64,000 nucleotides of DNA, taken from contig NZ_JARTWB010000001.1 of the NCBI RefSeq assembly GCF_031450785.1, positions 1,252,195-1,316,194 of the forward strand. The letters are read 5' to 3'. Both the position numbers and the translations under genes were made by a program. How positions within the stretch are numbered: position 1 is the stretch's first letter; the number at the start of each line of letters is the position of its first letter. Positions 26,752 through 35,084 of this stretch are shown here, piece by piece. The stretch is from Caballeronia sp. LZ062 (GTDB lineage: Bacteria > Pseudomonadota > Gammaproteobacteria > Burkholderiales > Burkholderiaceae). The notes beneath the pieces are model-generated. The model saw only the letters and a list, made by a program, of their open reading frames with translations. It was not told the DNA's origin and searched no databases.

Positions 26752-26782
26752 GCAAAACGGCCGCTCGAAGCGGCCGCTTTGC
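26752..26782 (-). terminator. Terminator between pqqA and the Gly-rich gene
   Basis: GCAAA-A-CGGCCGCT / AGCGGCCG-C-TTTGC forms an 8-bp core stem plus a 5-bp outer stem around a CGA loop. On the minus strand it is followed by TTTTGCTTT, so it should end the pqqA transcript about 20 bases after its stop, and it may also act on the plus strand. Confidence 0.65.
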
Positions 26783-26801
26783 ATTCTTGCGGACTTGCCG
26801 A

Positions 26802-26876
26802 TTAACGCGTGGCAATGTACATCGTGATTTCAAAGCCGAAACGCATATCGGTGAAGCTAGGGGTTTCCCACTTCAT
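26802..26876 (-). CDS. pqqA: PQQ precursor peptide PqqA (orphan)
   Basis: A 24-residue peptide starting MKWETPSFTDMRFGFE and ending in TMYIATR. It matches the PqqA family throughout: a KW-x-P-x-F-T-D start, RFGFEITMY with the Glu and Tyr that become the PQQ skeleton, and a basic end. The length is exactly typical. A strong AAAGGAGG ribosome site lies directly upstream (26881-26888). In most bacteria pqqB, C, D and E follow at once. Here a terminator follows and no pqq gene is nearby, so the maturation enzymes must be elsewhere. Related PqqA copies standing alone are known in organisms with several pqqA genes. Confidence 0.88.
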   Translation of the reverse strand: MKWETPSFTDMRFGFEITMYIATR

Positions 26877-26897
26877 AGAGCCTCCTTTTGCATTGAG

Positions 26898-26919
26898 CGG
26901 CCGGGCGAATGCCGGGCCG
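26898..26919 (-). promoter_or_regulatory. Hairpin in the pqqA leader
   Basis: On the minus strand CGGCC-C-GGC / GCC-C-GGCCG folds into a 5+3 bp stem with a 4-base loop, ending 12 bases before the pqqA ribosome site. It may shape mRNA stability or translation of the very short gene. No T-run follows, so it is not a simple terminator. Confidence 0.35.
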
Positions 26920-27036
26920 TTGCGCGGTGGTATGCCTGTGCGCGGTGCAACGCCACGTCCAATCGACGCTCTTTCATCCTAGCGCGACTTTGCAGTTTGT
27001 ATCATTAGAAATTGCCTCGGCGTTCATTTAATTTAT

Positions 27037-27237
27037 TTATAGCGGTCTGGGTCGACTTCCCGAATCGTCAGGGTTGGTACTGATTTTGTCAGGGTCGGTC
27101 GCTTCGTCGCGTTCCATCATTTCGCCGGGACGAGGGATTACCCTATCGACATCTTCCGGCCGGATGTTGTTCAGTTCATTTCCGCCGGGTGCGTGCGGCT
27201 TGTCGTGTGTATCGGGTGCTTCAGGGGTTTCAGCCAT
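27037..27237 (-). CDS. Small acidic hydrophilic protein
   Basis: 66 residues from MAETPEAPDTHDKPHAPGG, with AGAGG upstream of ATG 27237. Acidic, Pro/Asp-rich, probably unfolded (PDKISTNPDDSGSRPRP). No signal peptide and no recognised family. It follows the DUF2795 gene with a 20-base gap. Confidence 0.55.
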   Translation of the reverse strand: MAETPEAPDTHDKPHAPGGNELNNIRPEDVDRVIPRPGEMMERDEATDPDKISTNPDDSGSRPRPL

Positions 27238-27257
27238 TGCATTGCCTCTTTCGATAT

Positions 27258-27491
27258 TCACTCGGCACGCGCTGCTTCGCGCAGCATGGCGGCGTCACTG
27301 TCATAGTTGCGGTCGGCTAATTTCCTCAGCACGGCCAGCACTTCTCCGTCCGCGCCGTTCGTCTTCGCAAGTGCTATCAGCTTTTCCTTATGCATCGGAT
27401 ACTCCGCGCCCTTGAGCGCCTGGACGATTGCGTCCGGACCCGGCTCGTCCAGATGCCGTTGATGCTGCGACTGCGCAGGATGTTGCGACAT
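27258..27491 (-). CDS. DUF2795 small protein
   Basis: 77 residues. The DUF2795 core is clear (IVQALKGAEYPMHKEKLIAL, AKTNGADGEVLAVLRKLADR), a small three-helix fold often seen in stress-responsive proteins. Function unknown. Probably the first gene of a two-gene transcript with the acidic protein after it. Confidence 0.78.
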   Translation of the reverse strand: MSQHPAQSQHQRHLDEPGPDAIVQALKGAEYPMHKEKLIALAKTNGADGEVLAVLRKLADRNYDSDAAMLREAARAE

Positions 27492-27619
27492 AGCGCCTCC
27501 ATTTCCATTTAACGTTCAGCGTACAACCGGCAGCAACGCGCATACCCGTATGAATGTATTCGCCGGGCGCGATTGATGCTGCTTGATGTTCACTCACCGT
27601 TCGAATGGAGGACACACGC

Positions 27620-27856
27620 ATGGCCATTTCCGCGGAGCGACTCTCCGATAACGAGATCAAGGTCGACGAGACCGTCTATACGTTCGACGCAAAGGACACC
27701 GCCGATGCGTTTCAGCAGTGCCTGGGAAGCGACACGCTCGACACGTGCCGAGGCCATCATGCGCCCGTTTCGACGCGCGCCGCGACGCCGGCCACCGGCC
27801 CGGCAGAGGGCGAGCCGGGCAGCATCATTTCGCCGTCGCTGGGCGGTATGCCCTGA
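27620..27856 (+). CDS. Small hypothetical protein
   Basis: 78 residues from MAISAERLSDNEIKVDETVY, with GGAGG upstream. A short beta-like N-terminal half (VYTFDAKDTADAFQQCLGSD) is followed by a Pro/Ala/Gly-rich tail. No recognised family. It converges on the GGDEF/EAL gene with a 13-base gap. Confidence 0.6.
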   Translation: MAISAERLSDNEIKVDETVYTFDAKDTADAFQQCLGSDTLDTCRGHHAPVSTRAATPATGPAEGEPGSIISPSLGGMP

Positions 27857-27869
27857 TCGGGCGAGTGAC

Positions 27870-30749
27870 TTACAGCAGCGTATGAGTCGTGGAACGCGGC
27901 GCGAGCGATTCACGCGTCAGGGCTTCGAGCGGCAATGGCTTGTCGAACAGATAGCCCTGCGCCTGCGCCGCGCCCATGTCGCGCAGAACCGCGAGTGTCG
28001 CCGCATCTTCGACGCCCTCGGCGACGAGCGTGAGATCGAGCGATTCGGCCATGCGCACGATCGCCCGCACGATGGCGCGGCTGCGCGCACTGCGCGTGAG
28101 TTCGAGAATGAATGACTTGTCTATCTTGAGGCCGCTGAACTGATACTGATGCACATAACTGAGCGACGAAAAGCCCGAGCCGAAATCGTCGAGGACGACT
28201 GACATACCGTTATCCGCCAGCCGCTGCATCGTGCGTCGGGCAAGATCAGGCTCGGCGACAAGCGCGCCTTCGGTCAGTTCGAGGCACAAACGCGATGGCG
28301 AAACGCGATAGCGCCGCAATAGCGCGAGCACGTCGTCCGCGAATTCGGGGCGCGTCATGCTATAGCTCGAGCAGTTCACATGTACCGGCGGCCAGTGCGC
28401 GAAACGCTCGCTCGAAAGAATGGCCGCGACGCGTTCGAGCATATAAAGGTCGAGCCGGCCAATGAGTCGCAGTCCCTCCACCGCAGGCAGAAATTCCGCG
28501 GGCCCGACGATGCGCCCGTCCGCTTGCCGCCAGCGAATCAGCGCCTCCAGCGCCACCACGTCGCCGCTCTTCACATCCACGATAGGCTGGAAATAGGGCA
28601 GCAATTCGTCGTCGCGCTTCATGGCGTTGCGCAGCGCGCCTTCGCGCTCCACCTGGTCGGACACTTGCCGGCGCAATTCCTGATTGAACACGACGAAGCT
28701 GTCACGCCCCGCGTTTTTCACGCGATACATGGCAGTATCGGCGTCGCGGAGAAGATCGGCGGGCTCGGTATGGAACTGGCTGTCCGCGCTGACAATGCCG
28801 ATACTGCACGACGAAAACACCACGTGTTCTTCGATATGGAACGGCAGGTCGAAGGCCGCGAGAATGCGCTTGGCGATGGAGACCGCGTCCTGCACCACCG
28901 CCTTCGGCGAGAGAATGGCGAACTCGTCGCCGCCCAGACGCGCGAGCAAGTCGGACGCGCGCACGCAGGCACGCAAGCGCGCGGCGGCTTGCACCAGCAG
29001 CATGTCGCCGAAATGATGACCGAGGCTGTCGTTCACCACCTTGAAGCGATCCAGATCGATGAACATCACCGACAAGTCATGGCCGTGCATGCTGTAGTCG
29101 TTCCACGCGCCCTGAAGCCGCTGCATCAAATGGCTTCGGTTGGGTAGACCCGTCAGTGCGTCGTGCGAATTTTCAAACACGAGGCGCGCGTTCGCTTCAT
29201 CCAGTTCGCGTGTGCGTGCCTGCACGCGCGCTTCGAGTTCGAGATTCGCGGCGTGCAGCGCTTCGGCATCGCGACGTCGCGAAAGGGCCGTGTCGATATG
29301 GCGGGAAACGAACGTCAGCAGTTCCTGATCGCGCAGCGAATAGCGCACGAGCGGTGAATAGCTTTGCACGGCAAGCACGCCGCGCACGACGTCGCCGTCG
29401 AAGAGCGGAATGCCGAGCCACGAGCGCAGGCGCACGCAATTGTTTTCGGTTTCGATGGCGCCTTCGCTGATGAGGCGCACGGCTTCCTCATGATCGATCA
29501 AACGCGGACGACGCTCCCGGATTACATATTCCGTGAGCCCGCGCCGGCCGCGTCGCGGGCCGGGGCGTTGGGGCACGATCTCGTCCACGTAATAGGGAAA
29601 CGACACCTCGTCCGTTTCCTTTTCGTACAGCGCGATATAGAAGTTGCGTGCGTAAAGCAGTTCGCCCACGATGCCGTGCAGGCTGCGGAAGAACTCCATC
29701 GTGTCGCCCGGCCGGCTCGACAGTTCCGCGATCTGGTACAACGCGGCCTGCAAATGCTCGGACCGCTCGCGCTCCGCGATGCCATGACGCAACGCGGCAT
29801 TCAGTTGCGACAATTCGGACGTGCGGCGCGCAACCTGCTCTTCGAGATCCGCGCGATGCAGGATGCGATCGAGCGCCATCGCCACATGCCGCGCGACCAC
29901 CAGAAACAGCGCGCGCTGCTCCGCCGTATAGATGCGCGAAACGTCGTAGACCTGCATCGCGAGCATCCCGAACACTTCGTCGGACGCATTTTTCAGCGGC
30001 GCGCCCATCCAGAACTCGGGGCGGTCGCCGAGGCAAAAGAACCGGCCTTCGCGCTCCGCTGCGGTGATGTCGGCCGTCGTGACGAACAGCGGCTTGCCGC
30101 TCGTGAGCACGCGGCCGGTCATCGAGAGATGGTCAAGGTCGAGTATGTCGAAGTTGTCGGCTTCGACCACGTCTGTGTCGATCACATCCACGTAGTACGG
30201 GTACGTGATCTTGCCGGTCTTGCGGTCGTACAGCGCAAGGTAGAAGTTTTCCGCGTCGATCAGCGTGCCCAGGCGCTCGTGGACGCCGCGCAGAAAGTCG
30301 GCGCGGTCCGGCACCGAACTCGCCAGATAAGCGATTTCGTACAGCACGCGCTGCGTAAGCTGCGCGCGGGCGAGGGCATCGGCCTGCACGCGCTCGCCCA
30401 GACGCCGCGCAAGCTCGGCAAGATGCGGGTCGTCGCGTTGCGCGAGCGGCGCGAGCAGCCAGCCGAGCACGCCTTCGCCGCGGCCCGTCGGCCAGCGGTG
30501 CCAGTCATGCGCGGCGCAAAGGCCCTCCAGACGCTCCTCCGGAATGCTGCGCGGCCATACGAGCGGCGCATCGCCGCGGCGCGCGAGGTGCAACTGCTCA
30601 CCCGCGCGATACCATGCCCACGCCTGTCCGCAGCCCATCGCGGCGGCGTCCTGCAGCAACGCCTCGATGGATTGCGCATCGGTCACGTCGGTTCCGGGTG
30701 CGCCCGCCGTCGAAACGGGCGGCGCGTTGTACGCGGAAAACACACTCAT
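27870..30749 (-). CDS. GAF-GAF-GGDEF-EAL cyclic-di-GMP enzyme
   Basis: 959 residues, cytoplasmic, no membrane segments. Two GAF-type sensor domains (about 120-290 and 340-480) are each followed by coiled coil (LEEQVARRTSELSQLNAALR and a second near 495-525). The GGDEF domain has RLGGDEFAIL intact near residue 605, and the EAL domain has EALIRW near 736, ELTEGALV, DDFGSGFSSL and VAEGVED. Both active sites look complete, so it may make and degrade c-di-GMP under control of the GAF ligand. The only gene on its strand here, so no partner is indicated. Confidence 0.92.
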   Translation of the reverse strand: MSVFSAYNAPPVSTAGAPGTDVTDAQSIEALLQDAAAMGCGQAWAWYRAGEQLHLARRGDAPLVWPRSIPEERLEGLCAAHDWHRWPTGRGEGVLGWLLAPLAQRDDPHLAELARRLGERVQADALARAQLTQRVLYEIAYLASSVPDRADFLRGVHERLGTLIDAENFYLALYDRKTGKITYPYYVDVIDTDVVEADNFDILDLDHLSMTGRVLTSGKPLFVTTADITAAEREGRFFCLGDRPEFWMGAPLKNASDEVFGMLAMQVYDVSRIYTAEQRALFLVVARHVAMALDRILHRADLEEQVARRTSELSQLNAALRHGIAERERSEHLQAALYQIAELSSRPGDTMEFFRSLHGIVGELLYARNFYIALYEKETDEVSFPYYVDEIVPQRPGPRRGRRGLTEYVIRERRPRLIDHEEAVRLISEGAIETENNCVRLRSWLGIPLFDGDVVRGVLAVQSYSPLVRYSLRDQELLTFVSRHIDTALSRRRDAEALHAANLELEARVQARTRELDEANARLVFENSHDALTGLPNRSHLMQRLQGAWNDYSMHGHDLSVMFIDLDRFKVVNDSLGHHFGDMLLVQAAARLRACVRASDLLARLGGDEFAILSPKAVVQDAVSIAKRILAAFDLPFHIEEHVVFSSCSIGIVSADSQFHTEPADLLRDADTAMYRVKNAGRDSFVVFNQELRRQVSDQVEREGALRNAMKRDDELLPYFQPIVDVKSGDVVALEALIRWRQADGRIVGPAEFLPAVEGLRLIGRLDLYMLERVAAILSSERFAHWPPVHVNCSSYSMTRPEFADDVLALLRRYRVSPSRLCLELTEGALVAEPDLARRTMQRLADNGMSVVLDDFGSGFSSLSYVHQYQFSGLKIDKSFILELTRSARSRAIVRAIVRMAESLDLTLVAEGVEDAATLAVLRDMGAAQAQGYLFDKPLPLEALTRESLAPRSTTHTLL

Positions 30750-30888
30750 CGGCGCTCCAGGCCATTCGGGTCTTGTCGACCGCCTCAGCGGCGGTCCCGT
30801 TCTTTCTCAAGCAAACGCTCTTACCGGGCTAACGGCAGCCAGCATACAGGCTTGAGCGTCGCCAAAAAAAATCGCGTGGGAGAGGGTA

Positions 30889-31887
30889 TCAGGCAGCGGA
30901 CGCGCCGCTTGCCGCGAAGCGTTCGCGGTACGCCTGCGGCGACACGCCCAGCGAGCGCAGAAAGCCGCGCCGCATGGTTTCCTCCGTGCCGAAGCCGCAG
31001 CGCGCCGCCACGCGCTTCACTGGCAGCGCGGTGTCGCCGAGCAGCCGCCGCGCGGCTTCTAGCCGCATCCGCTCGATGGAGCGCGCGGGTGTCGTGCCCG
31101 TTTGCGCACGGTAATGGCGCACGAAGCTGCGTTCGCTCATTCCGACGCGCGCCGCCAGCGTCGCCACGGAGAGATCGGCGGCCAGATTTTCGGCGATCCA
31201 GGCGTGCAGTTCGCCGAAACGGTCGCCCGATTTCTGCAGCGAGAGCGCGGCGCTGAACTGCGCCTGCCCGCCGGGACGCTTCAAGAAGACGACGAGGTGG
31301 CGCGCGACATCCAGCGCGAGCGCGCGCCCGAGATCTTCCTCGACGAGCGCGAGCGCCAGGTCGATGCCCGCCGTGACGCCCGCCGACGTCCAGACTGCGC
31401 CGTCGCGAATGAAGATGGGATCGGACTCCACGCGCACCGCCGGGAAGCGTGCGGCCAGCTCGTCGCAGCGCGTCCAGTGCGTCACGGCGCGGCGCTCGTC
31501 GAGCAGGCCCGCCGCCGCGAGCAGGAACGCCCCGGTGCATACCGACGCCGTGCGGCGCGCATGGCGCGCGCGCTCGCGAAGCCAGTCGACGAGCGTTCGG
31601 TCACGCACCGCGCCGTGCACGCCCCAGCCGCCCGCGACGATCAGCGTGTCGCACGGCGCGTCCGCCGCCGGCAGCGGATGACCGAGCAGGCCTAGACCGG
31701 CGGAAGCCGTCGCGCTCGCACCCGCCATCACGACGCGGGCACGATACGGCTGCGCCATGCCCGCCGCGACGGCCAGTTCGTTCGCCGACGCGAACACTTG
31801 CAGCGGCCCGGCGACATCGAGCAATTGCACGTCGGGGAAGGCGAGGGCATCGACGTCGCGCGGCGTCGGATCGGAAGGGCGGGTCAT
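30889..31887 (-). CDS. GlxA-type regulator (DJ-1/PfpI plus AraC HTH)
   Basis: About 332 residues. The N-terminal DJ-1/PfpI domain (about 5-180) has the nucleophile-elbow Cys in ASVCTGAFLLAAAGLL. The C-terminal AraC domain (about 225-325) has VGMSERSFVRHYRAQTG and VAARCGFGTEETMRRGFLRS. The start is uncertain because the frame is open up to 31959 without a clear ribosome site. It is divergent from a DJ-1/PfpI isonitrile-hydratase-like gene, so it probably controls that gene. Confidence 0.85.
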   Translation of the reverse strand: MTRPSDPTPRDVDALAFPDVQLLDVAGPLQVFASANELAVAAGMAQPYRARVVMAGASATASAGLGLLGHPLPAADAPCDTLIVAGGWGVHGAVRDRTLVDWLRERARHARRTASVCTGAFLLAAAGLLDERRAVTHWTRCDELAARFPAVRVESDPIFIRDGAVWTSAGVTAGIDLALALVEEDLGRALALDVARHLVVFLKRPGGQAQFSAALSLQKSGDRFGELHAWIAENLAADLSVATLAARVGMSERSFVRHYRAQTGTTPARSIERMRLEAARRLLGDTALPVKRVAARCGFGTEETMRRGFLRSLGVSPQAYRERFAASGASAA

Positions 31888-31995
31888 GGTGGCGGAAACC
31901 GGGGGTGGCGGAAAACGTGGGCTGACTGTCGATTTCGCCATAGCGTAGCCGCGTAGCATGGCTTTCGTCCACTGACATCAATCAAGGAGAAAGCG

Positions 31996-32685
31996 ATGAC
32001 CTTGCACATCGGCCTCTTGCTGTTCCCGGGGGTGCAGCAACTCGACATGACCGGCCCGTACGACGTTTTCGCGAACATTCCCGGCGCGAAAGTGCATTTG
32101 ATCTGGAAGACGCGCGAGCCGGTTCTATCGACCGCTGGCATGGTTCTCACGCCCGACACGACCTTCGACGACTGCCCCGCGCTCGACGTGCTGTGCGCGC
32201 CCGGCGGCGGGGGCGTCGGCGCGCTGATGGAGGACGATGAGACGCTCGCGTTCCTGCGGCGGCAAGCGGCGGGCGCGCGCTATGTGACGTCGGTGTGCAC
32301 GGGCGCGCTGGTGCTCGGCGCGGCCGGCTTATTGCGCGGCAAGCGCGCGACGACGCACTGGGCGTATCACGCGCTTCTCGCCGATCTCGGCGCGATTCCG
32401 GTGCGCGGGCGCGTCGTGCGTGACGGCAACGTGCTGACAGGCGGCGGCATCACGGCGGGCATCGACTTCGCGCTGACGCTCGCGGCGGAACTCATCGGCG
32501 AGCAGGGCGCGCAGGCCATTCAGCTTGCGATGGAATATGCGCCCGCGCCGCCTTTCGACGCAGGCGATCCCGAACGGGCGAGCGCGGAAGTCCTGCACAT
32601 GGTGCAAGAGCACGAGGCCGCATCGCTCGAAAGGCGGCGTGAGATCATCGGCCGCGTTGCGCAGCGGCTCGCGGTGAGTGCGTGA
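31996..32685 (+). CDS. inhA: DJ-1/PfpI protein, isonitrile hydratase-like
   Basis: 229 residues. HIGLLLFPGVQQLDMTGPYD opens the DJ-1/PfpI fold. The catalytic Cys lies in SVCTGALVLGAAGLL near residue 101, with the following THWAYH and GGGITAGIDFAL typical of InhA, which turns isonitriles into N-formamides. An AAGGAGAAAGCG ribosome site precedes ATG 31996. Other members of the family are chaperones or glyoxalases, so the substrate stays open. Confidence 0.8.
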   Translation: MTLHIGLLLFPGVQQLDMTGPYDVFANIPGAKVHLIWKTREPVLSTAGMVLTPDTTFDDCPALDVLCAPGGGGVGALMEDDETLAFLRRQAAGARYVTSVCTGALVLGAAGLLRGKRATTHWAYHALLADLGAIPVRGRVVRDGNVLTGGGITAGIDFALTLAAELIGEQGAQAIQLAMEYAPAPPFDAGDPERASAEVLHMVQEHEAASLERRREIIGRVAQRLAVSA

Positions 32686-32686
32686 C

Positions 32687-33106
32687 TCAGAAGTGCTTCT
32701 GCATGAAATAGCGCGAGCGCTCGCCGTGAAAACGGGCCAGCTCGCCGAACGTCTGATAGCCGCAGCGCGCATAGAGATCGCGCGCTTGCGGGTTCAGCGT
32801 GTCGAGCCAGGCGGCGCGGCAGCCGCGCTTTCTCGCTTCCGCTTCCGCAGCCTCGAGCGCGCGTCTGGCGAGGCCGCGACCGCGCGCGTCCTCGCGTATC
32901 CACAGCCATTTGACGAAGAGCCAGTTCCACGCGGTGAAGCCCGCCAGCCCGCCGACGAAGTCGTCATCCACATAGACGGATACGGCGAGATCGCGGTGGC
33001 CGCTCGGCCCCATCTGCGTCGCGTTGAATGCGGCAAGTCCGCCCGCGACTTCGCGCTCGAACGATTCGTCGACCCAGTCGGCGACGGAAACGCTCACGTC
33101 GTTCAT
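32687..33106 (-). CDS. GNAT-family N-acetyltransferase
   Basis: 139 residues from MNDVSVSVADWV. The acetyl-CoA site is LWIREDARGRGLARRALEAA, followed by AWLDTLNPQARDLYARCGYQ. A single GNAT domain of normal size. Its start lies one base after the stop of the solute-binding gene, so the two are coupled. The substrate is unknown; small molecule more likely than protein. Confidence 0.85.
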   Translation of the reverse strand: MNDVSVSVADWVDESFEREVAGGLAAFNATQMGPSGHRDLAVSVYVDDDFVGGLAGFTAWNWLFVKWLWIREDARGRGLARRALEAAEAEARKRGCRAAWLDTLNPQARDLYARCGYQTFGELARFHGERSRYFMQKHF

Positions 33107-33107
33107 G

Positions 33108-33845
33108 TCAGACGCCCGCAGGCGGCGCGACCGATGCGCCTTTGATTCCATGCCGCGCTAGTGCTTCGGCGACGAAGCCGGACCGCTTCACGTCTTCGAC
33201 GAATTTACGCAACGCATCGGCGGCCGCTTCGCTGCGCGATTTGGGCAAGCCCATGGCCTGCTGAATGACCATGAAGCGTTCGTTCAAGAGACGCAGGCCC
33301 GGCGTGCGTGCTGCATCGGCTTCGAGTTGCTGCTTGACGCCCGCGGCCACGTCGAGGCCGTCGCGAAGAAACGTCTTCACGACTGCTTGCGACGACTCCG
33401 CCCGCACGATCTGCGCTTGCTTGATTTCGCGCGTGAGAAAGAGGTCATATGCGCTGCCTTTGCCGACCACGATCCGATTTCCCGCGCGATCCACTTCGTC
33501 GTTATGTGTGAGCGGCGAGTCGTTGCGCACGAGGTAGAAGCCTTCGATCAACACGTAAGGTGCAGTGAACGCAATGCCCGCGCCCCGCAACGGATCGATC
33601 GCGAAGAAGCCGATATCCGCCGCCTCGTTGGTCACGGTCTCCACCGATTTCGCGGCGGTATCGAACGCGGTGAACGACACGTCCACGCCGAGTCGCGACG
33701 CCAGTTCGCGCGCGAGATCCACTGACACGCCGCCGGGCTCGCCGCTCGCATCGCGGTGCGCAAGGATCGGATTGCCGAGATTGAGCGATGCGCGCAGCAC
33801 ACCTGTCGGGGCGAAGGCTTGCAGCAAGGTCGGAGAAAGAGTCAT
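33108..33845 (-). CDS. Solute-binding-like (SBP_bac_3) protein without signal peptide
   Basis: 245 residues. Two-lobe amino-acid-binding fold with GVLRASLNLGNPILAHRDAS, GVSVDLARELASRLGVDVSF, AADIGFFAIDPLRGAGIAFT and VVKTFLRDGLDVAAGVKQQL. No signal peptide or lipobox precedes it, even using the longer open frame from 33920, so it should stay in the cytoplasm unless the start is misread. No ABC permease or ATPase gene is near. With the coupled GNAT it may act as a soluble sensor or scavenger. Confidence 0.75.
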   Translation of the reverse strand: MTLSPTLLQAFAPTGVLRASLNLGNPILAHRDASGEPGGVSVDLARELASRLGVDVSFTAFDTAAKSVETVTNEAADIGFFAIDPLRGAGIAFTAPYVLIEGFYLVRNDSPLTHNDEVDRAGNRIVVGKGSAYDLFLTREIKQAQIVRAESSQAVVKTFLRDGLDVAAGVKQQLEADAARTPGLRLLNERFMVIQQAMGLPKSRSEAAADALRKFVEDVKRSGFVAEALARHGIKGASVAPPAGV

Positions 33846-33918
33846 GGCTTCGTGCGCGTATGTTGTGTGAGCATGCAGAATACGCGAACCGCGACCACGC
33901 TTGCAAAGGACAATCGCC

Positions 33919-34416
33919 ATGACCGAACCGCTCGATGCGCAAGCCCTCGTTGCGCGCCTCGACTTGCAGCCGCATCCTGAAGGAGGCTACTTTCGTGAGA
34001 CGTATCGCGCGAATCAGCGTGTGACGCGCGACAGCGAGAACGATCCGCGTTCGGCTTCGACGGCGATCTACTACTTGCTATGCGATGGCGCGCATTCGGC
34101 GTGGCACCGCATTCGCTCGGATGAAGTCTGGCACTTTCATGCGGGCGATCCGCTTTTCGTGCATGTACTGGATGCGAACGGTGCGCTGACCACGCACACG
34201 CTGGGCAATATGCTTCTGCACAAAGACGCGGTGTTTCAGGCCGTCGTACATGCAGGTCACTGGTTCGCTGCGGAATGCAGCGTGGCATCGGGCGCGTCGC
34301 TGGTTGGTTGCACCGTCGCGCCGGGTTTCGAGTTCAGCGAATTCGAGCTTGCCGATTGCGACGACTTGAAGGCGCGATATTCGCAACATCACGAGTTGAT
34401 CGAACGGCTCGCCTAG
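33919..34416 (+). CDS. Cupin-fold DUF985 protein
   Basis: 165 residues after AAAGGA. Motifs LDLQPHPEGGYFRETYRA, TAIYYLLCDG, SAWHRIRSDEVWHFHAGDPL and FEFSEFELAD identify the DUF985 single-domain cupin family, with a likely metal site from the His/Glu set in WHRIRSDEVWHFH. Proposed roles in the family include sugar or thiol handling; none is proven. Cytoplasmic. Its last four bases overlap the end of mobB. Confidence 0.85.
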   Translation: MTEPLDAQALVARLDLQPHPEGGYFRETYRANQRVTRDSENDPRSASTAIYYLLCDGAHSAWHRIRSDEVWHFHAGDPLFVHVLDANGALTTHTLGNMLLHKDAVFQAVVHAGHWFAAECSVASGASLVGCTVAPGFEFSEFELADCDDLKARYSQHHELIERLA

Positions 34417-34937
34417 CGGTGCAACGCGATACCGAGCGTCGCGCAGATGAACGCGCCAATGCGTTCTATGTCGTCGAGTGCGAGCACGGGCAAGGCCGTG
34501 TCGATAGCGGCGGCGTCGTCCGTCGCGATGGCGAGAAATCCCATGTCGCTCATATACAGTGGTTGCTTGCCTGTCGACGGTCGCACCACTTCGAGCCGTG
34601 GCATCGCTTCGCTCGCGAAGCCCTCGACTATCACGAAGTCCGCATGGGAAAGACGCGCGGCGAGCACCGCGAGCGGCGGCTCGGGTTCATCGTTCAGTTC
34701 ATGCAAGATGGCATAGCGATACGGCGACGCGATCAGCACTTCACCCGCGCCCGCGCGACGAAAGCGCGCACTGTCTTTAGCGGGCGGCTCCAGTTCGATT
34801 GAATGGTGACTGTGCTTGATGACGTTGACCGTCAGCCCTTGCGCGCGAAACCACGGCAGCAGCGCCTCGATCAGCGTGGTCTTGCCTTGGCCCGAGCGGC
34901 CCGAAATGCCGAAGAGCGGCGGGTGCGGCGAATTCAT
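34413..34937 (-). CDS. mobB: Molybdopterin-guanine dinucleotide biosynthesis adaptor MobB
   Basis: 174 residues from ATG 34937 (MNSPHPPLFGISG). P-loop GRSGQGKTT, IKHSHHSIELEPPAKDSARF and DFVIVEGFASEAMP are the MobB signature. It binds GTP and helps MobA attach GMP to molybdopterin. No mobA or moe gene lies beside it. Normal length. Confidence 0.88.
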   Translation of the reverse strand: MNSPHPPLFGISGRSGQGKTTLIEALLPWFRAQGLTVNVIKHSHHSIELEPPAKDSARFRRAGAGEVLIASPYRYAILHELNDEPEPPLAVLAARLSHADFVIVEGFASEAMPRLEVVRPSTGKQPLYMSDMGFLAIATDDAAAIDTALPVLALDDIERIGAFICATLGIALHR

Positions 34938-35084
34938 GCGATGGATGTATCGTTGTCGTGGCTGAAGAAGTCCGGCAAGTGTAGCGGCTTCGTGGCGAGC
35001 GAAGGGAAATCGCGCTATCGTCGGGCATCGTGCTTGCACTGATTGCGCCGTATTCGCATCAGCGCCTACTCACAGGATCAGGAC

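Noticed and set aside
29364..31256. 630-codon open frame on the plus strand
   Set aside because: Shadow of the GGDEF/EAL gene and the GlxA-type regulator, both with complete motifs on the other strand.
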